The notes below the pieces were generated by a model. It saw only the letters and a program-made list of their open reading frames with translations, was not told the origin of the DNA and made no database searches. Below, piece after piece: positions 12,317-24,560 of a DNA stretch of 64,000 bases; within the stretch, counting starts at the first letter, position 1; the number at the start of each line of letters is the position of its first letter. The stretch is from Phyto melanocephala (taxonomy: Eukaryota > Arthropoda > Insecta > Diptera > Rhinophoridae). The position numbers and the translations under genes are program-made. The stretch spans positions 139,130,223 to 139,194,222 of the forward strand of contig OW799233.1 of NCBI GenBank assembly GCA_941918925.1. Direction: 5' to 3'.

Positions 12317-12937
12317 CTAGCCAAACCCGGCGCGCGTTGCTACGCCCCTTAATGAATCGAAATGCATTCTGAATTTTAATTGAATATCAAGTGCAAAAAC
12401 CTAAAAATTATAATTTTTTTTATGCGCGTGGCATTGCCCACTTTACTAATCACGAAATTGTAAAGTCATAACAGCTCAATATCTGTGCAAAGTTTCAGAA
12501 TAATCGGTCCAGTGCAAGTACCTCAAAATGATACCTATTTTTTATAGGCGTGGCCCTGCCCACTTTTCTAATCACGAAATTATTTGGTTATGACAGCTTA
12601 GTATGTGTGCACAGTTTCAGAAAAATCGGTCCAGTGGAAGTACCTCAAAATTAAAACTTTTTTAGGGGCGTGGCCCCGCCCACTTTTCTTATAACAAAAT
12701 TATTTAGTCATGACAGCTCGATATGTGTGCAAAGTTTCAGAAAAATCGGTCAAGTGCAAGTAGCTAAAACTGATAAATAATTTTTATGGGCGTGGCCCCG
12801 CCCACTTTTTTCCACCCATAAACACTCCCTGGTATGTGTACAACAACTTGCCAAAATTTGAGTCCGATCGGTTTTACAGTTTCGGAGCTAACACACACAC
12901 ACACACACACACAGAGTTTCACTTTTATATATATAGA
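12317..12937 (-). mobile_element. Non-autonomous Helitron with internal 122-bp tandem repeats
   Basis: On the minus strand it starts TCTATATATATAAAAGTGAA (12937 downward) and ends with a GC-rich GCGCGCCGGG hairpin region and CTAG (12320-12317), the 5'-TC and 3'-CTRR signatures of Helitrons, with T following the CTAG. The base before the TC start is T rather than the usual A. Between the ends is a (TG)n tract and about 3.4 copies of a roughly 122-bp unit (12420-12830). Each unit contains GGGCGTGGCCCCGCCCACTT, a GACAGCTC patch and GTGCAAAGTTTCAGAAAAAT. No protein is encoded. It shares ends and repeat unit with the copies at 32445 and 61641. Confidence 0.85.
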
Positions 12938-13473
12938 AGATAGAAGATTTCTTTTATGTAAACAAATGTTCTTTTTTAAGAAAATAATAATAAAAAATAT
13001 TTAATAGTTTTTCATTATTCGTAATATAAGATTTTTTTTAAACTTTGCATTATGCAATTTACTCTGGCGTTAATACAATTTTTTTCTGTTAATTTAATAA
13101 CTTTAATAATATGCGGTTTGTCCTATAATGCACTTTTTTCCTCAATATTTCCTTTTTTCTATGTGGAATATGTTCTGTTGGTAGTATTGGTGTGTTTTTT
13201 TCAGTTTTTTGGTACATACATATAAATGTATATGTGACAAACATTAACCTACAAAAACATATTTATTTTTATTCTTTATATTTTTATTTACAAAAAAAAA
13301 TCTTTTATGAAACAAGTTTCTTTTTGTATTTTTCTTCTTCTTGTTGTTTTCTATTTTATTCATTTCATGGTTTAGCGATTTTTTGCATTCATTCTCTTTT
13401 ATATAATTTTGTTCCTTTTTTTTACTCTTATTTTCTTTTTATATGAAATTGTTTTTTATAACAAATTTTTTTT

Positions 13474-14119
13474 TATACCCGCCACCAAAAAAATGGTGGG
13501 GGTATATTCATTTTGTCATTCCGTTTGTAACACATCGAAATATCCATTTTAGACCCCATAAAGTATATATATTCTGAATCGGGGTTTTATTTGATGACGA
13601 TCTAGCTATGTCCGTCCATCTGTCCGTCTGTTAAAAGCACGATAGAGGTCCCATAAAAAAAAACTAGTAGGCTCAAATTTTGCCAGAATCTTTCTTATAG
13701 ACAAGGTTTGTTTGGTATTGAAAATGGGCTAAATCGGAAAATTAGGAAGAGAGTTGTAGCTCGTAAAGCAAGAGTAGGTCGAAAAAACCGTGTCCGTCGA
13801 ACAACGAATAAAATGCAATTGTGTCCAAACGCATTAACGTATCCTCATGAAACTTCGAATATATATTTCTCGAGTCAAAGGAATATTTCTCCCCAAATTT
13901 CAAATTTTCAAATTTCGATCACGTTCGAGTGCCGAAATTCGGCCTCTGTTTTAAATTTAAAATTTAACCATCCTCTACAAAGAAAGTGATGTATATTTTA
14001 TTATAAAGAGATTATTCCAAGCCATTAACTAAATAATATTTATTGTGCTTTAAATGTACACAAAATTGGTGGTGGGTATAAAAGATTCGGCACAGCCGAA
14101 TATAGTGCTCTTACTTGTT
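13474..14119 (+). mobile_element. Mini-me-like element, internally deleted (646 bp)
   Basis: Has the complete 5' terminus (TATACCCGCCACC in a T run), the core and a short GTCY array (13610-13632). It then jumps at about 13896-13905 from the 5' domain straight to the right half of the small MITE and the 3' terminus (hairpin then ACTTGTT, 14080-14119). It keeps the 38-bp stretch after AAAGAAAG that is missing in the right palindrome arm, so that arm carries the derived deletion. The 93-codon frame across it (13708-13989) is not a gene. Confidence 0.85.
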
Positions 14120-16821
14120 ATATTTAGTGATGTGAATTACATTTCTTGTTGTTGCAATTTCTTTTGGTGAATTCCCTTCATATTGCTGTTGTTGTTTATT
14201 TTGCTCGGTCGTATGCTCACTCTCTTTATTCTCAAATGCATTATAAATTATGTATAAAATTTCTAGTTTCTTTTATTTTTAATTTTTTTCTCCTTCGTGC
14301 TTAGCTTCAAAGACCACAAGTGTAAATTTTTGTTATTTTCTATAATATTTTTCTATATGTAGTATGTTCACATAAATTATCCAGCTAAAAAATCATATTG
14401 TGGTGTTGTTTTCTTAATGTCAAAGAAATTCTTTAGATGAGCAGAAAAACTAAAATTATATACAAAAAATGTAAATGTACAGTTCGTTTTATTTAAAAAA
14501 AATCCAAATTTAAATTAGTTACAAAATAAAACATAAAGTTTTCTTTTATAGGCAATTTTTTCAAACACTCTATTTTATAGCATTCATAAGAGTGCAGCTT
14601 TTAGATGCTGCTGGTTAAAGTATTGGTTATAATTGAAGGCAGTCAGCGTTTATTAACCCATAGGTTCATGTGTTATCTAATGTAGTATTTTAAATGGGCT
14701 TTTCAATAGGTGTAGTTTAATTAACGTCAGCACCGATACCGAGTGCCAAAATACGATCAGTCATGTCACAGGAAGAAATTTTACCTACATTAATTGTAGG
14801 TTTATGTAGATGCATCTTGCTTAAGAGTTCGGGCTATCTAACCCCTTATTATCCAATTAACAATAATTTAAATCATTATTATCTGTAGAGATAATATCCC
14901 TATCACCGACTGATGACAGTAAAAAAAATTATTATAACACTGGTCTGCAGCAAAAGACGTCTTCAAATAAAAACATATAGAGTCTATACAGATTTTGACG
15001 CGCTAAATTCAAATCCGTTTTCAGGTTTTTACTATCGACCTCAGATTTTTTTTATGGAATTATATAATTATTTTGAGAAAAATACTAGAAAACAGTAAAC
15101 AATAATATTTTATTGCTACTTTTTTTCAAAACATCATTTAAGAGTTTTTTTGTTTAAAAATTTTACACTTTTATCATTTTTTGGAATAAATCAAACTACA
15201 AATCAACGTATTTAGCGCGTCAAAATCTTTATATTCCACATATTTTTGTATAAAGGCGGGAAAATTTTTTTTCAGTCCACTGTAATTAATGAATTCACAA
15301 ATAGAGCCGTACTGTCATTAAATTCTAAATTTAGGAAATCATGATTTTACGACAATTGATACTAGCAATTATAAAATTTTTTTTATAATATATTTTAAAG
15401 ACATTGGCCAATGGCTTTATTGAAATTAAAGCATCAGCTGTTGTATTTTTCGTTTTTGAGTTGTTACGTGGGTGTATTGCTTTGGAATTAAAATCCAAAA
15501 ACTGTTTCCAAATGTCAAAGGAACTTATGTAAAGTTCTTTAAACCCCTCAGCTTTTGCTGCCAAACTACTCAACATACGTTACAAATTGTTAGACTTCAG
15601 CACGGCTACAAAATTTCAGAACACAAAGGAAAATACAAAGTTTTTTGGAAATTATTTTATGTCCGAACAAAGTTGAACTGCATTACTATTTATTGCAATT
15701 TTTTCAGAGAAAGATTAAGTGAATTCCAATACCATTAAAAGTTGTTATACTAAAATTGTGATATTCGAAAAAGATATTAAAAAAAAAATAATTTTTAATC
15801 GTTCGTTCAGAAATCAAAAAGCCTAGATAAAACTGAATATATCATATATTTTAAAACATCTTTGATGTTCTGAAAAACTAATTTATTAAGTTTACTAAGC
15901 AACGATGGAAATGATAAAAAAAAATTGTTCTGCAAAAAAAATTTTTCATAATCAACTCAGTATCAATTGGCTCACTAAAAAGCAAATGGACCTAACTGAT
16001 TTTAAAGCTGGACTTAATTTTGTTCATAATTTTTTACAGATTTCTATTGTTGTCTTTATAAACTCTAAACTTAACTTAAAACTATTTAAAGTCTGAGCCT
16101 TAAAACACCATATTTTTTTTATAAATTTCGGAACTTATATAAATTTTCGACTTAAGAGGCAGTTTTCGGTGTGTATTCCGGTTTGTTTGCCTTTTACATG
16201 AAAATAATAATTTGCACTCTTGACATTTACAATATAAAAGAAATATTTATTAAAATACATTAACGAATGTGTATTTAAAATTTCAATTTGATATTCATTT
16301 ATATACGAGTATATCTAATATACAACTAACTACTATTGGTAACTTTTCAATTGACAATAAAAAATTATATTATGGAAAATAGAGGACATTTTGTTTATAT
16401 TTATATGGAAAAATATGGATAAAAAAAATCTAAATGCCAAACCATTGCACCGATTTCGTACAAACTTTACATGAACAATATACAGATCATCCCCAACCCA
16501 ATCTTGGTTAACCCGTATCCGCATTTAGTGGCGACATGAAAGTGTACACTTATTTTTATATTTATAGATTTTCGAAAAATACTACTTAGTTTTTCTTAAC
16601 AGAAAAAAAATTTTACTCCATGTCCCTTGTCTTTCAAAAATGATTATTTCAATGCTAAAAATTTGTTGCGTTTATTTAAAAGCTATTTTTGTGTAGAACA
16701 AAAAGATGTTTCACTGTTTAAGATCTTTCAGTAAAACAGGTATTTTTTTTGGCTTAAAAAAACTAATTTTAGATATCAACTTAAAATAAAGATGATAACT
16801 TAAATATTGTAAAAAATTCCT
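14120..16821. other. AT-rich stretch with dispersed inverted motif, no recognised gene
   Basis: Contains several 60-90 codon frames on both strands, some overlapping in opposite directions (15331-15576 minus, 15472-15738 plus), with no conserved motif. The one notable structure is a perfect 18-bp inverted pair at 14991-15008 and 15210-15227. Confidence 0.45.
14991..15227. repeat. 18-bp perfect inverted repeat of a dispersed motif
   Basis: GATTTTGACGCGCTAAAT at 14991-15008 is matched exactly by its reverse complement at 15210-15227. On the minus strand the first arm is preceded by ACGGATTTGAA. The second arm is followed by ATATTCCACATATTTTTG. A diverged single-strand version combining both flanks lies at 26710-26760 (GCGGATTTGAATTTATCGAG then CTATATTCCACATATTTATG). 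This indicates a dispersed repeat family whose nature I do not recognise. Confidence 0.55.
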
Positions 16822-16825
16822 TTAA

Positions 16826-18653
16826 CCCATTATAGCTCAGCGTCCTATTTATAGGACATTACAAAAAATATGTTTTTTTGTCACTTATATAATTTTTATT
16901 CTAAAAATATTTTTTTTATTCGTTAGGTGTAATACCAAAAAATCTTTATAGGTATGCTTGCTTTTTCATTCTATTATAACTTGCCAGTGAAAAATAACTA
17001 AACTTAGTGCATTTTTAAGAATCTTGGGCGACATTATAAATATGTTTATAAATCATATAACTAACACAAACTTTAACAAAATTATATGCTATTATTTAAA
17101 TTAAAAAGTACTTACCCAAACTGTTTATATACTTATTAAAATAAAAAAAATACCATACTTGAAAAAACAGATGGTGCATTGTGACTGTCCTATTTATATG
17201 ACGCTGGTACTTTACGGTATCAAAAAAATATTAACAGTTTTTTAAATTTTCAGTATATCGTGTTTGTTGTTTACTACGCGCTATTTTCTGCTTTATATTT
17301 GGGAGATTCATATGGATGTTTGTTGACGATGTCCAAACATATATATTTTTTTTCGTTTTTAGTACTTCAAGTTTATGTGTCGATCTTCATCATTTTCTGC
17401 ATTGGATATTGCGTGTAGTTGAGTCTTTGTTTCGCGGTGTTACATTGATATTATTCACTTCAGTTCAAAAATTCTTAAGACTATTTTATAGAAAAACATT
17501 GTTTTTACGAGAATTGTACGATATTTTAAATGATTCTACATTTATGGCATCTAAAGATGTCGATATAATTGTTCTTTTACCAGAACCATATGAACTGACT
17601 GATGACGACGACGTCGATGATAACAACATAGGAGATTTGGAAGTCACTGATATACCAGGAGAACTTATAATGCAATACAAATTACCTGATATATTTGAGC
17701 CTGAGTGAATATTGCCTTAATTTTGACTTAGATATGGGAAAATCGATCGTGAAGATTTGGCATTAGGATCGAGAGTAGCAATAGATATGTTAGATGGTAT
17801 ATCAGAATCCACAAGTCATCAAATATATTCTGAAAATTTATTTACCAGTAGAGACTCACTGTTTTATTTGCAGCAGCTAGGATTCCGTGCGACTTTGAGG
17901 GAGAACAGACTTTCATAATGTCCTCTTTAAGACTCTAAAACTCTTGGAACGAAAGAACGAGGTTTATTTGATTAGTGATTCGATGCAAATGTATAAATAC
18001 TTATCGCAAAATGAAATGACAACAAGTGGAGTGGATCAACAAGACTGTTTGGTGGGTAAATACGCAACAAATATTAGAGCCAAGAAATGATACTGATCTC
18101 TATTTATTACACGTATAGATACGACTATGGTGAATTCGTGGATTGTTTACAAACTTGTAAACGAAAATAGAATTAGTTCGTTAGAGTTCAAAAGATCAGT
18201 CACTGTTCCTTACTTGAAGATATCTAAATAACCGTTTGTATGCAGACCGAGAACATCTTCCACGAAAGTTTTTTCAGATGTAAGATATGATAACAAAGGA
18301 CATTTTATGAAAAAACGATAGAAACAGCGAAGATGTCAGGGACAAAACTGTAAATCAAAACCACTTTCATTTTGCGCTAAATGTGATGTAACACCTTGCA
18401 AGGACTGTTTTATTCCATATCATGCAAAATAATCTTCGTTTTATTTGAATAAGCAATAACTTAAATTTGGTTTCATATCACCTATGATTCCTCTAAGTCC
18501 CAGCGTCCTATTTATAGGACAGGCTATATTTTCATAATTTTTATAAAAAATAAATAAATTTTAAAATTCTTGTGTTATTTTAATTTAATTAAAAACGTTT
18601 TTCCAAAAAAAAAAGAAAAAAAAAATATTTTTAAAAAGTTGGGCGTTAACCGG
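16826..18653 (+). mobile_element. piggyBac element with TTAA target duplications, internally deleted
   Basis: TTAA flanks the element at 16822-16825 and 18654-18657. The ends CCCATTATAGCTCA and, inverted, CCGGTTAACGCCCA agree at 9 of 14 positions; another TTAA at 18646-18649 leaves a small doubt about the exact right end. A palindrome GTCCTATTTATAGGAC lies 16 bp inside the left end (16842-16857), an imperfect copy upstream of the coding part (17187-17202) and a third copy near the right end (18505-18520). Inside are the N-terminal and C-terminal parts of a piggyBac transposase. At 1828 bp it is shorter than autonomous piggyBacs (roughly 2.4 kb). Confidence 0.85.
17487..18432 (+). pseudogene. 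piggyBac transposase, deleted and frameshifted
   Basis: The N-terminal part is open in one frame to 17708. It has the acidic lead-in of piggyBac proteins (VDIIVLLPEPYELTDDDD, 17559-17612), then 'VTDIPGEL'. After the stop, other frames give LALGSRVAIDMLDG and NLFTSRDSLFYLQQLGFRAT (about 17757-17895), the block before the third catalytic aspartate. Next comes VDQQDCLVGKYATNIRAKK with VNSWIVYKL (about 18030-18155). Last is a cysteine-rich tail with paired C-x2-C motifs (SFCAKCDVTPCKDC, 18374-18415) that stops at 18430-18432. The middle with the first two catalytic aspartates is missing, so the protein cannot be active. Confidence 0.8.
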
Positions 18654-18657
18654 TTAA

Positions 18658-19489
18658 TATGTCTTAGGGGAACTGCAAGTTAATGTTGAGACAAAAACGT
18701 TTAACAAATAATCAAAACTAAACAAAAATATTTACAATTTCACACAGCCATATTGAATATAAATAAATCCATATTTGTATGTAGCAACATGTGTTATTTT
18801 GTATATCTTAATATAAATAAATATTTGTTAATTTTCACAATATTGTTTGGACTTCAGTAAATTTCTTGGTATGCGTATATTGTAAAGACGCATGTATTGA
18901 AGGGTTTACAAATACTTTAGACTGAAAAGAGTCATTCAGTCGCAGACAAGTTGATCTGTTGTAAAAAAAAATGTTTAAAAACATATTGAAATATTCTATT
19001 CGTTGGAGTCGAATTTTATGTAGCCTTTACCAATTATGCATAAACCAATAAATATTTTACATAGTGCTATAAACGTTTATCTTTATTTTAAAAAAAAAAA
19101 TAGGGTATAAAAAGAAATAGTAGAGTCTTTTTGTTCGACTCACAGTCCTTTATTGCCCTCTTTTTTTAATGATTTCAAATTAATTATTATAATAATTTTA
19201 TTGAATGTCGATCGAAAAGGGTATTAAAATAGAGGGGTTTGCTTTGTTATTCTCTCTTCACATATTGAAAGTAAAAAAATTGGAGTAAGCTGTGATACAA
19301 AAAAATAGCCAAGGCTGTAGTGACTTATGAAATTTTTTGAAAAAGAAAACAGATAAAGCAATTGTACCAGCTTTTGAATAAAAAACTGTTTTCGGCAAAT
19401 CTGTACACAATATGATGCACAGAAAAAAACTTACATTATCTTATTATTTTTTACTATGATAGAAGAATTTATAACAAATATGTGTGAAA
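18658..19489. other. AT-rich spacer
   Basis: No recognised gene or bounded element. The mariner relic that follows has no clear left terminus, so a few hundred bases here could belong to it. Confidence 0.4.
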
Positions 19490-20556
19490 TAAAATATGGA
19501 CCAAATTCTCGCCACGCTTCGGTAGAATACTTCTACCCGATGGTCGATATTTTCACTAAGATACAAGTGAGATTAAATGTCGTTAATGTGAAGAATCATA
19601 TCATCCTTCCGCTCTAAAACTCTTCGTGGCTTATTGACAAATACTTTTTCTTTGAAATAACCCCAAAGAAAGAAGTCGACATGACTGTAGCATCTTATTC
19701 ATATAGCCATGACGTAAGTAATACGGACTTTGCACTTCGCACGCAAAAGTGTCATTGTTTCGTTGGCAAGGTCCACATCCTCAATTTCTGATTATGCGAA
19801 GCCCATTATCATCTTGCGTCAGCAAACATCATTAATGGTTAATGCTAATCCGACCTCATTTTTAGAGAATTACGGCCTGATGATACCACTAAACCATAAA
19901 CTACACCAAACAATATCTTTTTGTATATTCATCGGCTTTTTAACAATCATTTGTGGATTCTTATTTGCCCAAATGCGGAAATATTACTTCTAATGGAATA
20001 AATTGAGGTGGAAGTGTGCCTGGTTGCTGAAGGTGATTTTCTTTGTAAAGTCACCATTCACTTCTGTCTGTTCAATTAATAATTTTGCGACGCTCGAAAT
20101 GGTCAGCTGCCTTTTGCTCAACATGTAAGCATGTAAGTTTAAATCCTTTTTCAAAGTTTGCATCTGTGATGCTCGTGAAAGGTTCAATTGTTGCACATGG
20201 CGAGAAGTCGTGGTTTACGGCTCTTCCGGCATACTATCGCAAATTACAACTGTAATGTTTTCGATGAAAAGAACTGGACGAGCATGTACATTTGTTCTTA
20301 CATTTCCTACAGACCCGGTTTACTGAAACTCTTGCACAATTCTCCCGATTGTGGAGACATTTGGGCGGATATGCTGATCAAAAAATTTAAAGTATACACA
20401 AAGTGTATATAACATGCTCTTCAATTGTATTTCTCTTTAAGTTAGAATTTTTGAAGCACTGAACAAATAAATGTCAATTACGATGGGTAAAAAATTAGAC
20501 GTTAAAGTGTGACTCACAAATAACACCGCGCGTTACTACTGGACCACCCTTTGTAT
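19490..20556 (-). pseudogene. Mariner transposon with dead but nearly full-length transposase
   Basis: On the minus strand from the right end (TACAAAGGGTGGTCCAGTAG, about 20556-20537) come the helix-turn-helix region (PNVSTIGRIVQEFQ around 20360-20310; RASQMQTLKKDLNLHAYML around 20170-20110), a linker with LLIEQTEVNGDFTKKITFSN, and AHFHLN where mariners have the first catalytic motif (SDEAHF; here N-Q replaces D-E). The distal part near 19690-19560 reads CDLTPLD-like then FFLWGYFKEKVFVNKP-like through frame changes, then ILHINDI. Many stops and shifts are present. The first catalytic Asp position is substituted, so it is inactive. Small frames on the plus strand here are shadows. Confidence 0.75.
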
Positions 20557-23479
20557 ACAAATCTTTCACTAACCTACGAAAAAGGTAAAAAAAGATATAT
20601 GTCGGCTTCAAAAAGCTTTTTTTAACCCAATCATTGATGGTACGACATAACTAAAACGATTACTCCATCAATAAAATTTTTGTTCTTTTTATTTAAACTG
20701 AAATAAACATTGTGCAATTACAAACAAAATGACAAACTTATTAATATAACTTCACTGATTGTAAGGGGCATGAAAATTCATATCTTTATGCATATGTGTA
20801 TGCAACCGAAGCCCTTATCCTCAAAGGTTTTTACTTAAATTAAAATTTACACAAACATGTGTGTATGTTTGTTTAGTTAGTTAGTTTGACATATATACAG
20901 ACACACATAGTATTTACATATGTGCGCACAAAACTATATGTTAGAGTATGAAAATGTTGACTTTTAGCAAATATTGACAAGTGTGTCAAGTAGTTGTTCA
21001 AATGTATGTTAAACTTAAAGAAGTTTTTTTAAGAAAAAAAAAAATAAGAAGAATAGCTAAATGATATCCCTTGCATAAACGATCAAATGCAAGCGGTAAT
21101 AAAAATTACTGGAAGTGAAAACTGTAGTAATTATATTTTTAATTCTCTGAACTAATTGTATAATATCTACTTGAGTTTAACATATTTTTAATTAGTGTTT
21201 GCCTTCAGATGGCTCAATTAAAAAAAATATATAAAAAAACATCTTTTTAGAACTATTTTACTACTGAATATGGAAATAAAAAATAAGACTTAAAAAAGAA
21301 AAAAAGTCATAATATTATATAAAAAAATACAATATTGTATTGAAATTTAAAAAAATAGAAATCAGAGTATAAAAATTAAAAAAAAAAATAATTATATTAT
21401 ATTTGTTCAGATTCTATTAGAAAATTTGGTAGAACTTACACACTAGACTTCCTTTGCACAAGACTGCCATCCTTTCAAATTTAAAATTTTATATAAGACA
21501 TTAAGGTTGTCATCACTCCAGTTCATGTCATATTTGACAAATTTTCTACTAATGATTTCAATTGTTTTTTTAAGTCTTTGTAATCAATTTTGCTACTGCA
21601 GTATTAAAATAGGGCTCGTAGTCAGTGATAAATGGCAAAGATATCATCTTTTGTGAATTTACGAGTGGCAACAGTTGTTTTATTATTTGCTTACCCTTCA
21701 CAGAAAGTGTAAGGGTATTTATAGGTTTGTTTCTTTTCATAAGTTTCATTATTTACATAAAAATTATGGAATCTACTGAATAAAGTGCAGAAAAGCTTCT
21801 GTTAATATTTTTAAGATCCCACAATATTAAAATATTATGTTGTTCTCTCAAATCTATCTGCTTGCATTTTTTTTCTAGATATTTATGAAAAGCAACAGAA
21901 TCGGATTGATACCATTAACAAAATATTTGACAGTTTAACAAAGAATTTTAAAAATATATTTAATGTCGGTATCAGGTATAGATTAGTTTGGAATTAGGTG
22001 AAACTTTGCACTCAAAAAATTGTTGATATTACCGTTGAAATATTAATGCGGCGAATTTGAAGAAAGTGAAAAGTTTTGAATATCAAATACTTTTAACATT
22101 TATAATATTTATTATTTAAAAGTTTTTTGTTTTTGATATGTATTGCTGAAAAATTATTTTTTTTTTCTGTTGTTAGTTTAATGTTACTTCAATAGAAAAT
22201 GTTGTTTAAATCCATTTACTTTAAAAAAGTTTAAGGAATTGTACACTTTTTCATAAGTCGTTTAACATTTTAAATCTTTCAAAAGCTTTTAGAATAATAT
22301 TTCAATGCAAAATTTGTGTGTAAACCTATGATAAATTGGAAAATTTTTTAGGGTAGATTATAAAGGCGTGACTAAATTATTCGGTGTCTAATCTGCAATA
22401 CGCATTTCCATTAAAGAAATTTATATATTTATTTTATATATATTTTTTAGGTTACTTTTATGCCTATTTTTAAAAAATTTTAATGTATTTTATATTAACA
22501 GAAATTTAAAAAAAAAAAACTGTTTGTTAATGGTGGTTTCTTTACTTCAACAAGATTTTTCTTCAGAAGCTTTCTCACAATATTTATCATATTTTTAAAA
22601 GTATAAAAAACAATAAAGAAAAAAATACAATTTTAAAATAGTAAGAAATGAACAATCTTTGTGCCTTTTCTATATGAGATTCTATAATTAAAAAAGAGAA
22701 CGACAAAACAAAACGAAGCAATAATTGTATATAACCTAAAACAAAAAGGATCAATTTAAAAATGAATTTTGTAATATTTTTCATTGCTTCCACATGAAAC
22801 TCATTAAGCTAATAATTGGCATCCGTTTCCTTTTTTTTTTGACTTGCTAGCTTCCTTTCAAACACTCTCGTACACACAAACACACACGTGCCAAACGTTA
22901 TTTCGTTCAATCTGCTTCCATTATATGCAAGTATTTTTGGTACATTATATGAATCTATAAGTATTTAACAATGTAAAAATGTTTTAAATGTACTTAAGTT
23001 CGTTTAAAAGTATATTTTTTCAATTTTTCACCAATTTTTTTTTGCAGTTTTTCATTTCTTGGTCTTGTTGTTTTATTTTTTTATGTTCGCCTTTTGTTCA
23101 ATTCAGTTTTTATCCTTTTATATCGTTGAAAGTACGTGTCACGTCATCAGTCAACTTCAAGTCTTAAGTAGAACGTATGTAGTACATGTACTACTACTAC
23201 TACTGCTACCGCTTCATATAATCATGCATACAAGTCAAAACTTTATGTGTATCAAAATTACATACATTTTTTCATAAATTTTTTTTTTTTTTTTTGTTTT
23301 TTCCATAGATATATTTGGAGGGTAAATTTAAAAAGAAAAAAGAAATATATATGTACATAAAAAAAGACACCCAAAAATACTTTCCAGTATTTTCAAATGA
23401 ACGTGTGAGTATATCGGTGTGAGGCAGCCACCACAGTTAATTATTTTACATTAAATTAAATAATGATACACTTTTGCAG
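20557..23479. other. AT-rich stretch, no recognised gene
   Basis: Long A and T homopolymers throughout. A hairpin TACCCTTCAC/GTGTAAGGGTA at 21690-21712 followed by GGTTTGTTTCTTTTCATAAG resembles a decayed 5' terminus of another mini-me-like family, but no body or 3' end was found. The T-rich frames (for example 22793-22587 minus, 23059-23277 plus) are low complexity. Confidence 0.45.
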
Positions 23480-23705
23480 ACCTTCTGACGAAGTGGAAAA
23501 TAAGAAATTTAAACAGCACAGAAAAACTGGTTGCCAACCAAATGAAGAGTTATGTAAGTGCTATGTAAAAGTATGAAAAGAAAAAGTCAAAAACGTGACA
23601 TAATTTACATATTATATTACAGTCGGTTACCACCATCTCTCTCCGCGGCCCCCGACAGCAGCACCAATTCTTTTTCATGTCTTTACAATTTCTTTTTTCT
23701 TTTAA
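23480..23705 (+). CDS. Candidate pair of host exons separated by a 69-bp intron
   Basis: A pyrimidine-rich acceptor ending CTTTTGCAG (23471-23479) precedes a 74-bp segment ending at a consensus donor GTAAGTG (23554). A 69-bp AT-rich interval ends ATTATATTACAG (23622). The second segment begins with an unusually GC-rich patch (CTCCGCGGCCCCCGACAGCA). Two of three frames are open through the first segment. Spliced, one gives a 51-codon frame (contains DEVENKKFKQH and HHLSPRPPTAAP) ending at TAA 23703-23705. The other contains KIRNLNSTEKLVANQMKSY and stops slightly further on. 69 bp is a typical short fly intron. I recognise no family. It could be terminal coding exons of a large host gene or chance. 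Confidence 0.35.
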
Positions 23706-24560
23706 TTTGCATTTCGTTAGCTATCTTTAAGTATTATTATTATTATTTCAATTCTGTTTTTATTTTTATGTGCAAAATTTTTGTGTGTTTTATTATACAT
23801 ATGTATAAGTTAAATACTTATACACATGTAAATATGTAACCATTTTTATACTTATAAATTGATAAAAACAAATATTTTATTTTTAAATTTTTGTTTCGCT
23901 TTAATTAAAGGTTGACGGCCCTATGCTCCTTATAGGAATAACGGGAACATATATATATATATATAATTAAATGTTGACATTAATAAAGCCATCATTGAGT
24001 ACATACATACATTAGGGTAATAGTTTATCAAAGAAAATTATAACGACTTTAATTACATGTAATTATGTACAGTGTAATTAGTGTTCTCAAAACCGGGTTA
24101 AAAATAATTCCGAAAACCGATTCTGAATCGGTTTTTTAAATTTGTGGTTTTTCGCATTTTTCAGCAAACCCGTATTTATATTTCGAGTTAAACAGTAAAA
24201 TATTTTTTTTTTGTATACAACACACTCAATAATACGCAAATTTTCTATCATAGTGCTTGCAGGGTATATTTTGATTATATGATTCATAAAGTATATTATT
24301 TATATATTATTTTTTTGTTATTTATTATTTATATTTTTTTTATTTATTCATATTTTCTGAAAGCTGAAAAGTTTGAAATTACCTTAAAAAAACATAGCAT
24401 AGGCATGTATGCCCTAAGATTCTTTTGAAAATATTTGGGAATGAATTGCTATTTAATCCAGTACAGCCGCCTCATAACTTTCTGATTTATGAACAAAAAA
24501 AAATACGACAGTGATTGTTTTTTCTCATTTTTTTTAACACCAAAATGAAAATTTCTTCGT
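23706..24560. other. AT-rich stretch without a recognised gene
   Basis: Contains (ATT)n and (AT)n short tracts (23729-23750, 23950-23966). An imperfect hairpin AAAACCGATTC/GAATCGGTTTT lies at 24112-24137. No gene seen. Confidence 0.45.

Noticed and set aside
13192..13446. 84-codon F/Y-rich frame
   Set aside because: Product of a T-rich tract. No membrane-protein pattern beyond composition.
15331..15738. Overlapping frames of 81 and 88 codons on opposite strands
   Set aside because: No motif, no start context and AT-driven composition. At most one could be real and neither is recognisable.
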